Part shown: positions 53,271 to 61,162 of the stretch, piece by piece
Numbering within the stretch: the first letter of the stretch is position 1
Layout: every line of letters begins with the position of its first letter
NCBI RefSeq assembly: GCF_026016325.1
Contig: NZ_CP087203.1
Span: 5,084,001-5,148,000, forward strand
DNA from: Pseudomonas sp. B21-056
GTDB taxonomy: Bacteria > Pseudomonadota > Gammaproteobacteria > Pseudomonadales > Pseudomonadaceae
Length of the DNA: 64,000 bases
Direction of reading: 5' to 3'
Program-made: the position numbers and the translations under genes
The notes under the pieces: generated by a model
What the model was told of the DNA's origin: nothing
Databases searched by the model: none
The model's input: the letters and a program-made list of their open reading frames with translations, nothing else

Positions 53271-53686
53271 AGTGTGATTCTCCGTGATATTTAAGGAGTC
53301 CCGCGCAAGCAGTCACTGTAGATGACGATCCTGTGCGGGCATGGTTCAGTAAAAAGCTGATCAGTAGTGGCAGACCCTTGTGGGAGCGAGCCTGCTCGCG
53401 ATAGCGGTGGGTCAGCCAACATGCATGTTGAATGTGAAGCCGCCTTCGCGAGCAGGCTCGCTCCCACATAAGGCTTCAGCGCAAGACAGCGCTATCTTTC
53501 AAAATTCTGATATGTCAGAAGAAACGTTTCAGCAAACGGCGCAAGAATAATGTTCCGCTACCGATAGAGAAAGCGCTTTTACCGACATGAATCTTTTCCA
53601 ATCCGGTAACAGTGTTGCCACTAGACTTCCAACCCATGGGCACCTCGGCTAAGGTGCGCGCCTATTCCCTTCACGCACATACCTCC
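53271..53686. promoter_or_regulatory. gcd upstream region with a 16-bp palindrome
   Basis: This gap of about 415 bp holds an R1 doublet and TTCTGATATGTCAGAA at 53515-53530 (6-bp arms, 4-bp spacer), about 245 bp upstream of gcd. The palindrome is a possible operator; its binding protein is unknown. No gene is seen. Confidence 0.35.
53379..53468. repeat. REP doublet, family R1
   Basis: Two inverted R1 copies lie within the gcd upstream region. Confidence 0.9.
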
Positions 53687-53917
53687 ATGACCGAACAGCA
53701 CAACAACCCCCTGCACGGCGTGACGCTGGAGCAGATCCTCAACGCCCTGGTGCAACACTACGAATGGTCGGGCCTGGCCGAGCGCATCGATATTCGTTGC
53801 TTCAAGAGCGACCCGAGCATCAAGTCGAGCCTGACCTTCCTGCGCAAGACGCCGTGGGCGCGGGAGAAAGTCGAGCGGTTGTACATCAAGCTGATGCGTA
53901 CCAAGCGGCCGGTCTGA
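53687..53917 (+). CDS. VF530-family (DUF2132) small DNA-binding-like protein
   Basis: This 76-residue protein matches the VF530 family: [40 protein letters not shown], and [13 protein letters not shown]. The fold resembles helical DNA-binding domains, but the cellular role is not established. The ATG at 53687 matches the family start; the longer frame is rejected. It ends 3 bp before the next gene and is probably co-transcribed with it. Confidence 0.88.
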   Translation: MTEQHNNPLHGVTLEQILNALVQHYEWSGLAERIDIRCFKSDPSIKSSLTFLRKTPWAREKVERLYIKLMRTKRPV

Positions 53918-53920
53918 AGC

Positions 53921-54553
53921 ATGAACATTCGACAGCGCTTCGTGTCGGTGGCGGCGCTGCTGGGTTGGGTGGGGCTGGGCATCCAGCTATATCTGATTCT
54001 GCTGGGGCGTTGGGAACTGGGCGCGAGCCTGCTGGGCGGCCTGGTGAATGTCTTCAGTTTCTTCACGGTGCTGACCAACACCCTGGTGGCCGTGGTGTTG
54101 ACCTGCGAAGTGACCCGGCGCCAATCGGCCGTCCGGCGCTGGTTCCTGCGGCCCGCGGTCAGCAGCGGTATCGCCGTGAGCATCGCCCTGGTCGGCCTGG
54201 CCTATAACCTGCTGCTGCGCCATCTCTGGCAACCCGAAGGCTGGCAGTTCGTGGCCGACGAGTTATTGCACGACGTGATGCCGCTGCTGTTCATCGCCTA
54301 TTGGTGGTGGTGCGTGCCCAAAGGCACCCTGCGCCTGTGGCACATCGGGCTGTGGGTGATTTACCCCGTGGTGTATTTCGCCCATATCCTGCTGCGCGGG
54401 AGTTTCCTCGGGGCGTACCCTTACCCTTTCATTGACGTGGCGAGCCTGGGTTATCCACAGGTGTTCATCAATGCCGGGGGGATATTGCTGGGGTTTATCG
54501 GGATTGCGCTGGGGGTGGTGGGGTTGGATCGGTGGGCGGGGCGACGGCATTAG
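53921..54553 (+). CDS. Pr6Pr-family membrane protein
   Basis: This 210-residue protein has six predicted helices. FSFFTVLTNTLVAVVLTCEV and the loop around GAYPYPFIDVASLGYPQVFINAGG fit the Pr6Pr family of integral membrane proteins. No function is known. It is tightly linked (3 bp) to the VF530-like gene. Confidence 0.85.
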   Translation: MNIRQRFVSVAALLGWVGLGIQLYLILLGRWELGASLLGGLVNVFSFFTVLTNTLVAVVLTCEVTRRQSAVRRWFLRPAVSSGIAVSIALVGLAYNLLLRHLWQPEGWQFVADELLHDVMPLLFIAYWWWCVPKGTLRLWHIGLWVIYPVVYFAHILLRGSFLGAYPYPFIDVASLGYPQVFINAGGILLGFIGIALGVVGLDRWAGRRH

Positions 54554-54570
54554 AAGACTGCTACTGCCCC

Positions 54571-54702
54571 TGTGGCGAGGGGATTTATCCCCGCTGGGCT
54601 GCATAGCAGCCCCAAGATCAGGCGACTCGGTGAGTCAGGCAGTTTGAATTCACAGTGATGGGGCTGCTGTGCAGCCCAGCGGGGATAAATCCCCTCGCCA
54701 CA
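54571..54702. repeat. REP doublet, family R2
   Basis: An R2 pair lies between the convergent Pr6Pr and DUF1289 genes. Confidence 0.9.
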
Positions 54703-54714
54703 GAGGATTTGTAC

Positions 54715-54924
54715 TTAAGGCTTGCCCGACAGCATCCACACCAACCCACCGGCCTTCGCCCGCTCATGACACAACGCCAACACACTGCGTCGCTCATCGT
54801 TGTCCATGCTGCGCCAACGGGTAATCTCGGAAACGGTGCGCTGGCAGCCGGTGCAGACATCGTCATCGTCCAGCGAGCAAATATTCACGCAGGGCGAAGG
54901 CACCGGGCGTTCGGCGGTGCTCAT
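54715..54924 (-). CDS. DUF1289 protein
   Basis: This 69-residue protein has four cysteines in the pattern [21 protein letters not shown] followed by W and a helix, as in DUF1289, a probable small metal-binding module. Its ATG overlaps the stop of the gamma-carbonic anhydrase gene by four bases, so it is translated from the same message. The function is unknown. Confidence 0.9.
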   Translation of the reverse strand: MSTAERPVPSPCVNICSLDDDDVCTGCQRTVSEITRWRSMDNDERRSVLALCHERAKAGGLVWMLSGKP

Positions 54925-55445
54925 GATTCCTGCTCGGCCAGGTCGCGGGCGTAGCGCTGCGCGTTGTGGACATAATGCGCCGCACTGGCCTCGAGCATCT
55001 TCTTCTGGGCCTCGGTCAATTCCCGCACGACCTTGCCGGGTGAGCCCATCACCAGCGAACCGTCGGGGATTTCCTTGTTTTCGCCAATCAGTGCGTTGGC
55101 GCCGATGATGCAGTTCTTGCCGATCTTCGCGCCGTTGAGAATCACCGCATTGATGCCGATAAGGCTGTAGTCCCCTACCGTGCAGCCGTGGAGCATGGCG
55201 TTATGACCAATGGTCACGCCGGTGCCGATGGTCAGCGGAAAGCCCATGTCGGTGTGCATCACCGTGCCGTCCTGCACGTTGCTGTCCTTGCCGATCAGGA
55301 TCAACTCGTTATCGCCGCGCAACACGGCGTTGAACCAGACACTGGCGCCCTCTTCGAGGCGGACCTTGCCCACCAGCGTGGCATTCGGCGCGACCCAGCT
55401 CTGTGGGTGGGTGTCGACACGGGCATCGCCCAGGCGGTATTTCAT
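54921..55445 (-). CDS. Gamma-class carbonic anhydrase-like protein (YrdA/PaaY family)
   Basis: This 174-residue protein has the left-handed beta-helix hexapeptide pattern. The zinc-ligand histidines appear in [15 protein letters not shown]. The N-terminus [20 protein letters not shown] and [11 protein letters not shown] near the end are typical. The family binds metal; carbonic anhydrase activity varies. The start is MKYRLGD. It sits between a NUDIX gene (14 bp) and DUF1289 (overlap) in one operon. Confidence 0.9.
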   Translation of the reverse strand: MKYRLGDARVDTHPQSWVAPNATLVGKVRLEEGASVWFNAVLRGDNELILIGKDSNVQDGTVMHTDMGFPLTIGTGVTIGHNAMLHGCTVGDYSLIGINAVILNGAKIGKNCIIGANALIGENKEIPDGSLVMGSPGKVVRELTEAQKKMLEASAAHYVHNAQRYARDLAEQES

Positions 55446-55459
55446 GAAAATCCTCGGGC

Positions 55460-56059
55460 TCAAGTATTGATGAAGCTTCTGGGTGGTTTGTGCAGGTCGA
55501 TGCCGGCGTCGAACAGCAGGTTCACCAGCTCGACGATCATGATCGCCGTCAGGCCCCAGATCTTGTACTCGCCAAAACGGTAGCTGGGCACGTACCAACT
55601 GCAGCCCTGATAGTCGATGCGATGGGTGTGTTCGCGGGGATCCCTGCGGAAAAACTCCAGCGGTACGTTGAACACCGCGGCGATCTCGGCATCGTTGGCC
55701 TGGTACTCGACGAAATCCGGAATCACTCCGACATAAGGCGTGACCTTGATGCCATGCAACGAAATCAACGGGCTGAGGGGGCCGATCACTTCCACCAGGC
55801 CGGGGGACAGGCCGATTTCTTCCTCGGCTTCGCGCAGGGCGGTGAAGATCAGGTCCGGGTCCTCCGGGTCGCGTCGTCCACCGGGGAAGGCCACTTCGCC
55901 GCCATGGGTCGAAAGCCCGCTGGCACGCAAGGTCAGCACCAGTTCCGGTTCGTCACTGCGGGTGATCGGCACCAGCACCGCGGCTTCAGGGAAACGTCGG
56001 TCGGCCTGCAGATCACGCGGGGTATGGGTGCTCACTCGATGCAGTAGCTCGTCCAGCAT
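55460..56059 (-). CDS. NUDIX CoA pyrophosphatase (NudL-like)
   Basis: This 199-residue protein has the NUDIX box [21 protein letters not shown], preceded by GEVAFPGG, and the downstream [13 protein letters not shown] region of the CoA pyrophosphatase subgroup (UPF0035-type). It would cleave CoA to 4'-phosphopantetheine and ADP. The start at MLDELLHRV is preferred over a 7-residue longer one. It is the first gene of a three-gene operon. Confidence 0.88.
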   Translation of the reverse strand: MLDELLHRVSTHTPRDLQADRRFPEAAVLVPITRSDEPELVLTLRASGLSTHGGEVAFPGGRRDPEDPDLIFTALREAEEEIGLSPGLVEVIGPLSPLISLHGIKVTPYVGVIPDFVEYQANDAEIAAVFNVPLEFFRRDPREHTHRIDYQGCSWYVPSYRFGEYKIWGLTAIMIVELVNLLFDAGIDLHKPPRSFINT

Positions 56060-56204
56060 GAGACTTCTCGATTCATTCACTACCTTGCATCATGCACCAA
56101 TCGTTCAAGCGGCCCAACCCCCGCACCGCGTCGTGTCGCGAAACGACAACTTGCCGACCCTGGCCGCGCACGCCAAGATAGGCGCAGTATTCAGGAACCC
56201 AAGC

Positions 56205-56756
56205 ATGAAATTCTGCAGCCAGTGCGGTAACCCGGTGACCCAGCGCATACCCGAAGGCGACTCACGCCTGCGCTTTGTCTGCGACACCTGCCACACCATC
56301 CATTACCAGAACCCTAACATCGTGGCCGGGTGCGTACCGACCTGGGGCAGCAAAGTCCTGCTGTGCCGCCGCGCCATCGAACCGCGACGCGGCTACTGGA
56401 CGCTGCCGGCGGGTTTCATGGAAAACGGTGAAACCGTCGCCCAGGCCGCCGAGCGCGAAACCGCCGAGGAAGCCTGCGCCCGGGTGCGAAATTTACGCAT
56501 CTATACGTTGATCGACGTACCGCACATCAGCCAGGTCCATGTATTCTTCCGCGCCGAGCTGGTGGATGAAGATTTCGCCGCCGGGCCCGAAAGCCTGGAA
56601 GTGCAACTGTTCGAAGAAGCGGACATTCCCTGGGACGAACTGGCTTTTCGCACAGTGGGTCGGACCCTGGAATACTTCTATGCTGACCGCCGAACCGAGC
56701 AGTACCCGGTGCGATCCGAATCGATCCCACCGCTGGCTCAGCCTGCCAACACCTGA
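56205..56756 (+). CDS. Zinc-ribbon NUDIX hydrolase (NudC-like)
   Basis: This 183-residue protein starts with a zinc ribbon (CSQCGNPV...CDTCH) followed by a NUDIX domain: LPAGFMENGETVAQAAERET and EEACARV. It resembles the C-terminal half of NADH pyrophosphatase NudC, but the N-terminal domain is absent, so the true substrate is uncertain. The start at 56205 follows AGGA; the long open frame upstream is antisense to the CoA pyrophosphatase gene. Confidence 0.88.
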   Translation: MKFCSQCGNPVTQRIPEGDSRLRFVCDTCHTIHYQNPNIVAGCVPTWGSKVLLCRRAIEPRRGYWTLPAGFMENGETVAQAAERETAEEACARVRNLRIYTLIDVPHISQVHVFFRAELVDEDFAAGPESLEVQLFEEADIPWDELAFRTVGRTLEYFYADRRTEQYPVRSESIPPLAQPANT

Positions 56757-56797
56757 AAAAACCTTATCGTCACGACACCTCTAGGGATACCGTTTCA

Positions 56798-57304
56798 ATG
56801 CGCTGGTTGCTTGTGCTGTTCTGCTTGTCGTTCGCTGCTGTGTCCCAGGCTTCCGCGGTGGGAGTCTACGACGGCAAGCCCATCGAAAAAGTGCTGGTGC
56901 TCAAGTCCGCCCATCAATTGCAATTGATCAACGACGGCAAACCACTCAAGACCTACCGTATCTCCCTGGGCAAGGGCGCCAAGAAAGGCCCCAAGCTGAT
57001 CGAGGGCGACAAGCGCACCCCTGAGGGTTTCTACTGGATCGACTGGCGCAAGGTCAGCGACCGTTTCAACCTGTCGATGCACATTTCCTACCCCAACATC
57101 AGCGACGCCGCCCGCGCCCGACGTGAAGGCGTGGAGCCGGGGGGCATGATCATGATCCACGGCACGCCGGATTCCGAGGAAAACCCTGAACAGCTGTTCC
57201 ACACCCTGGACTGGACCGATGGCTGCATTGCCATGCGCAATGTGGACATGCGTGAAGTCTGGAACCTGGTGCCGGACGGCACGCTGATCGAGATTCGGCC
57301 GTAG
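56798..57304 (+). CDS. L,D-transpeptidase (YkuD family)
   Basis: This 168-residue secreted protein has a signal peptide (1-20, ending SQASA) and a YkuD domain with the catalytic motif HGTP (His121) and TDGCIAMRN (Cys143). The family forms 3-3 peptidoglycan cross-links or attaches proteins to the wall; small versions like this are periplasmic. AGGGA lies upstream of the ATG. Confidence 0.9.
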   Translation: MRWLLVLFCLSFAAVSQASAVGVYDGKPIEKVLVLKSAHQLQLINDGKPLKTYRISLGKGAKKGPKLIEGDKRTPEGFYWIDWRKVSDRFNLSMHISYPNISDAARARREGVEPGGMIMIHGTPDSEENPEQLFHTLDWTDGCIAMRNVDMREVWNLVPDGTLIEIRP

Positions 57305-57318
57305 CGACCACTGCGGTC

Positions 57319-57518
57319 CTGTGGCGAGGGGATTCAGCGAAACGTCGCACCGCCCCGCTGGGCTGCGCAGCGGCCCCAAAACAATCAACTCAATCTGCCT
57401 GATGCACCGGGTAGTCTGGCTTTAGGGCCGCTTCGCGCCCCAGCGGGGATAAATCCCCTCGCCACAGGGGGGTCCACATATCTGTGCCCCCCTGTGGGAG
57501 CGAGCCTGCTCGCGATGG
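57319..57518. repeat. R2 REP doublet plus single R1
   Basis: An R2 pair (57319-57466, carrying the GACGTTTCG-type insert) is followed by one R1 copy (57493-57518). It lies after the transpeptidase and before the convergent DUF6124-like gene. Confidence 0.88.
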
Positions 57519-57535
57519 CGCCAGCACTTACACCA

Positions 57536-57880
57536 TCAAGCCCGAAGCTCCACCCGATCCAGCGCCTTGTCCGCCAACAGCGCACCCAACTCAATCATCT
57601 GCGCCACCCCCAGCGCCACATGCCGCCGCGAGCCGTCGAGGTCGAAGGCCAGGTCGCTGAGCATGGCATTGGCCGAGGCCAGGGTTTCGCTGAGGTTGGC
57701 TAGCAGGACTTCGGTGTCGACAGCATCGGTCACGGTGAACAACTGTAGAGAGGGCTTAGGTTCTGACGGGGTGTGCTCGGGTTTGAGGTAATGGTCCAGC
57801 GCACGATCAGCGGCTTCTTGCAGCTTTTCGGGGGCGTAGTCGCCGTAGGGGAAATTGGATGCGGGTTTGTCATTTTTCAA
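57536..57880 (-). CDS. DUF6124/DUF3077-like protein with probable TTG start
   Basis: This 114-residue protein has a C-terminal helical part with LFTVTDAVDTEVLLANLSETL and LGVAQMIELGALLADKALD, as seen in the DUF3077/DUF6124 family common in Pseudomonas. No function is known. There is no good ATG: TTG at 57880 has AAGGAG exactly 8 bp upstream, while the in-frame ATG at 57916 lies upstream of that RBS. The 68-bp repeat A lies 110 bp upstream. Confidence 0.75.
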   Translation of the reverse strand: MKNDKPASNFPYGDYAPEKLQEAADRALDHYLKPEHTPSEPKPSLQLFTVTDAVDTEVLLANLSETLASANAMLSDLAFDLDGSRRHVALGVAQMIELGALLADKALDRVELRA

Positions 57881-57989
57881 AGGGGAAACTCCTTGAATTA
57901 ATGGAGCCCAGGACAAATCGTCCGGGCCTGTGCCCTGTGATTTTTCGGACGGTCAAACCCGATCGCTGAATTGGCAGCGACACCCACAG

Positions 57990-58057
57990 GCTAGAGCCAC
58001 CGCTTCCGAGGGACAACCTTAAAAGCTTGTCGGAAACTTCGGTGCGTCTGACAGACC
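57990..58057. repeat. 68-bp direct repeat, copy A
   Basis: Identical over 68 bp to copy B at 59098-59165, starting GCTAGAGCCACCG and ending TCTGACAGACC. On the minus strand it lies about 110 bp upstream of the DUF6124-like gene. It is probably a shared promoter or leader. Confidence 0.9.
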
Positions 58058-58087
58058 ATGCGATGCATCGTTGATGTTTCGCACAAT

Positions 58088-58351
58088 AAAAAACCGGCCT
58101 CAGCCTAATGCCAGTCAGTTAAGAGAAATAAGAGCTGTACATAACACTTGTGGCGAGGGGATTTATCCCCGCTGGGCTGCGAAGCGGCCCTAAATCTTGA
58201 TATCTCGGTGCATCAGGCAGATTGGGTTGACTGTTCTGGGGCTGCTGTGCAGCCCAGCGGGGCGGTGCGACGTTTCGATAAATCCCCTCGCCACAGGTCT
58301 GTGCGCTGGCCGCTGTGTAACTGACTGGCATTAGGCCTCAGCCAGTTTTTT
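58088..58351. repeat. Long palindrome split by an R2 REP doublet
   Basis: The arms at 58088-58121 and 58318-58351 are inverse complements except for a few bases (shared core TAATGCCAGTCAGTTA), with A-run and T-run outer ends like a bidirectional terminator. An R2 doublet (58149-58295) sits in the loop, as if inserted. Confidence 0.8.
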
Positions 58352-58366
58352 ATTGGACATCAGGGT

Positions 58367-58819
58367 TCAAACAAGGCCCGCGCGCTGTTCAGCCTCGTAG
58401 TGTCGGGTCTGAAAGGGCATGAGGGTCTGAACCTTCAAACCAAGCCCTTCACTCAACCCCCAGGAGAAGGCGAGTTCATCACGGCGTTTGCGAAGTGAAA
58501 CAGCAGCCTGGGAAGTCACTTCCTGCTTAGGGACCAACCGCCAGAACAATTCAAGCGCCTTGAAGACTTCCGACACCCGGCTGTCCGTTACACACGAAAA
58601 ACGGGTGAACCGTTCGAGCAGGTAGCCTGCGCGACGAACTTCGATCTCATCAGAATGTTGGCTCAGAAAGGCCCGGGCTGCACTCATCAAGTCTGAATGG
58701 GAATACCAGACCGCTTTGGCTGCACTTTCGAGCGCAGCGTCATTTGCGTGACTCAACGGGCTTTTGACCAATGTGTCCAAAGCGGATGAGAGGACGTGGC
58801 AGTTAGCGGGCTTCGTCAT
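58367..58819 (-). CDS. Uncharacterised 150-residue protein
   Basis: The protein is mostly helical by composition, with no signal peptide or membrane segment. I recognise no family. GGAG lies 8 bp before its ATG, inside the end of the preceding small gene, and the two overlap by 17 bp, which implies translational coupling. It is the second gene of a two-gene operon behind repeat B. It is opposite in strand to the nearby ADP-ribosyltransferase-like gene. Confidence 0.65.
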   Translation of the reverse strand: MTKPANCHVLSSALDTLVKSPLSHANDAALESAAKAVWYSHSDLMSAARAFLSQHSDEIEVRRAGYLLERFTRFSCVTDSRVSEVFKALELFWRLVPKQEVTSQAAVSLRKRRDELAFSWGLSEGLGLKVQTLMPFQTRHYEAEQRAGLV

Positions 58820-58964
58820 CGGTGCTCTCCAAGTAGTCTTGCAAAATATGGGTTAAAGCAGAGATTGGAGGCTCTTTGTTGCCGGACTTGAACATTGAAA
58901 CCAAAGCCTGTCCCAGTGCGGTTTTCGTGTTAAGACGGGGGGTGACCATGTCCGGCAATTCCAT
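58803..58964 (-). CDS. Uncharacterised 53-residue protein
   Basis: The start at MELPDMVTPRLN has GAGG 5 bp upstream; a longer frame back to 59108 runs through repeat-adjacent sequence and looks less coding. It ends DDEAR and overlaps the next gene by 17 bp. No family is recognised. Repeat B lies about 135 bp upstream. Confidence 0.5.
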   Translation of the reverse strand: MELPDMVTPRLNTKTALGQALVSMFKSGNKEPPISALTHILQDYLESTDDEAR

Positions 58965-59097
58965 ATTGACCTCAGATGCTGATGTTGCTCCTCGGGACGC
59001 GAAGCTGCCGCTCGCTCTTTGCCAATGGCTGGTGAGTGATTGCATACGTCCGGGAGAAAAGGGGCTCTCATGTCCGGGGGAACCGTGAGTTCTGGAA

Positions 59098-59165
59098 GCT
59101 AGAGCCACCGCTTCCGAGGGACAACCTTAAAAGCTTGTCGGAAACTTCGGTGCGTCTGACAGACC
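59098..59165. repeat. 68-bp direct repeat, copy B
   Basis: Identical to copy A at 57990-58057. On the minus strand it lies upstream of the two-gene unknown operon. Confidence 0.9.
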
Positions 59166-59532
59166 CTGCGCCGGATCGTGGAGTGGGATGTCAGGATTGG
59201 TGTGTATCCGTTCTTCGGCAACGGCTACTTATGGTTTCGGCCTTACACCCATCCTTTTCAAGGTCTTTTCGTTTTAGCAGCCTGGACAACCGAAAAACCT
59301 GTGCGCATCCCCCTAACCTCCCTCACTGGAGCAGCTTGTTACAAGATTGGATCCTAAAACTCAGTTCTCGGTCCCACCGTTATCTATCCTCAGAATTCAC
59401 GCGGTGAACCGAGGTGCGCCCCGGCGGCGTCCTCCTCCCGCAATCGGTTAGTTAAACCTGTCACGTCGAAGAATAGGCAGTCATGACGTATGTGATTCGA
59501 CTGGCTCCTCGCTCCAGCTAAGGCATCGAATC
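59166..59532. other. Intergenic region upstream of the ADP-ribosyltransferase-like gene
   Basis: This 367-bp stretch holds no convincing gene. The open frame 59036-59407 (+) crosses repeat B and has low-complexity, Arg/Ser/Pro-rich translation, so it is rejected. The part near 59190-59250 (GTGTATCCGTTCTTCGGCAA and following) reminds me of a leader sequence seen repeatedly in Pseudomonas; this is from memory only. Confidence 0.35.
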
Positions 59533-60618
59533 ATGAGCAGAAAAACTACTTTTATACGGGCGGCGACTGTCGCGACAGTGATATTGGCGGGCGCTTGGCA
59601 GCCGGCCCCTTCATGGGGAGCAAGCCAGGTTTCGGCGGAACAGAAAGAACAGCCGTGGTACCAGCCCTGGCTTCAGGTTACGGCAGACTCGAGCGTGGAC
59701 ATCCGCGCCACTACCCCCTCACTGCGCTGGCGAACCGATATGGACACGCTCTATCGGGGCGACACCACCAACCAGGGGCTGGAGGCCTTTCAGCAAGGGC
59801 TGTTGCCTAAATCCGTCACCTTCCCCGTAGACACATGGATGTATGACTGGTTCGGTCATGGAGCTGGCGCTCCGCGGTCGGTCTATAGCAGTACGACCCG
59901 CAGCCAGCGCATTGCCCAGAGTTTCGCCAATGAATGGGTATTCGAATTCAAGGCGCCCCATGGAATCGATCAGGCTCGATCAGGCGGGCCCATTCCCGCA
60001 GAGGAAGAGATCAGCTACCCCGGCGGGGTCAAGGGAACCTTTATCAAGCAGGCCTGCAAGAAAACCGACCCGGGCGATTGCGTCGCTAACCCGAACTACC
60101 ATGAACCCACCGGCCACGAGACGATGCAGGAGATTGCCGCGACCCCCATCGATTGGAACAAGCTCACGCCGGTTGAAGGGTTGGCCTGGGTAACGAACAA
60201 GCAATCCCTGTGGGCGGTGGGTTCTGCGAAGATCAACCCGGTGCAGGGTTCGGATGCGCTGGCCCAGGGATTACGGAGCTGGAACTCCTTGCCACCGGAC
60301 CTGCGCCTGGCGACCCACCCGGAGTCCCCTTTTACGCGATCGCTCGTCATGGCGTTCCGCGACTATAGCGACGCCAAGATCTGGGCCGTCACCGAAGCGG
60401 AAAACGGCGGCTGGGTGTATGAGGTCAGGCCCAACAGCGTGGCGGTGGATCTGTCCGGGCGCTATACCGGCAACCGTGAAGGCGCCTACGCGTTCATCGG
60501 TGGTATCAAGGGCGGGCTGTTGATGAATGCGCGCCGGTTCGAGAAAGATGTGGGCGAGCCGGTCGAATGCATCGGTATCGAGAAAGAGGTTTGTCGTCTG
60601 GAGCATCGGCATCAATAG
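59533..60618 (+). CDS. Secreted ADP-ribosyltransferase-like protein (cholera/pertussis toxin A class)
   Basis: This is a 361-residue protein with a Sec signal peptide (1-30). Residues 70-180 show the order of motifs of the R-S-E mono-ADP-ribosyltransferases. These are LYRGD with Arg75, GLLP, YSSTTRS with Ser120-Thr-Thr, a strand (NEWVFEFKAP), then PAEEEISYPGG with ExE at 157-159 (turn-turn motif). Two Cys pairs (CKKTDPGDC, CIGIEKEVC) suit an exported protein. The C-terminal third (residues 285-345, containing WVYEVRPNSVAVDLSGRY) is unassigned. No B subunit or immunity gene is recognised. Function is inferred from motifs only. Confidence 0.65.
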   Translation: MSRKTTFIRAATVATVILAGAWQPAPSWGASQVSAEQKEQPWYQPWLQVTADSSVDIRATTPSLRWRTDMDTLYRGDTTNQGLEAFQQGLLPKSVTFPVDTWMYDWFGHGAGAPRSVYSSTTRSQRIAQSFANEWVFEFKAPHGIDQARSGGPIPAEEEISYPGGVKGTFIKQACKKTDPGDCVANPNYHEPTGHETMQEIAATPIDWNKLTPVEGLAWVTNKQSLWAVGSAKINPVQGSDALAQGLRSWNSLPPDLRLATHPESPFTRSLVMAFRDYSDAKIWAVTEAENGGWVYEVRPNSVAVDLSGRYTGNREGAYAFIGGIKGGLLMNARRFEKDVGEPVECIGIEKEVCRLEHRHQ

Positions 60619-60663
60619 ATGGGCCGGGCGTGGCTGCAGGTCAGGACGTCATTGTCTGATCGG

Positions 60664-60766
60664 GCCCCATCGCGAGCAGGCTCGCTCCCACAAGGGATTT
60701 GCGGTGCTCATAGAAGTCGTGACCTGCCTCCTACCCTGTGGGAGCGAGCCTGCTCGCGATGGGGCC
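60664..60766. repeat. REP doublet, family R1
   Basis: Two inverted R1 copies lie downstream of the ADP-ribosyltransferase-like gene. Confidence 0.9.
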
Positions 60767-60795
60767 GGCACTGACTGCCACAAACTGCGAGCCCA

Positions 60796-60823
60796 ATAAA
60801 AAACCCGCTGAATCAATCAGCGG
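60796..60823 (-). terminator. Terminator of the NIF3-like gene
   Basis: On the minus strand CCGCTGA-TTGAT-TCAGCGG is followed by GTTTTTT, a classic rho-independent terminator 23 bp after the stop. Confidence 0.88.
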
Positions 60824-60846
60824 ATTCTTCATTTCAACGGGAAGGA

Positions 60847-61158
60847 TCAGAAATCCTCCAACCGCCACACTTCATACGCTGGCGTCTCGTAGGGATGGCT
60901 CTGTTTCAAAGCCTCCACCACTGGACGGATCAACCCGTCGGCCACCACAAGCTCCACCTTCCACTCCTCGACCTGCTCAACCTGCCCCGCTTCACCGATG
61001 AACGGCTGGCTGCCGTCCAAGGGGCGGAACTGGCCCAGGCCCAGCACTTGCCAGGCGCAGTGGTCATAGTCACCGATTCGTCCGCCACCGGCAGCGAATA
61101 CGGCATTCTTGACCGCGTCCACATGACTGGCCGGGACGAAGAAGCAGAGCTTGTACAC
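60847..61158 (-). CDS. NIF3-like small protein (YqfO-type domain)
   Basis: This 103-residue protein begins MYKLCFFVPASHVDAVKNAVFAAGGGRIGDY, the pattern of the PII-like domain inserted in YqfO/NIF3 proteins, and ends ALKQSHPYETPAYEVWRLEDF. The start codon is GTG. It follows purL by 4 bp on the same strand, so it is probably co-transcribed. The function is not established. Confidence 0.87.
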   Translation of the reverse strand: MYKLCFFVPASHVDAVKNAVFAAGGGRIGDYDHCAWQVLGLGQFRPLDGSQPFIGEAGQVEQVEEWKVELVVADGLIRPVVEALKQSHPYETPAYEVWRLEDF

Positions 61159-61162
61159 GCCT

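Noticed and set aside
59036..59407. 123-residue plus-strand open frame
   Set aside because: It crosses the 68-bp repeat B, which also occurs in a non-coding position at 57990. It has no good ribosome site and low-complexity composition.
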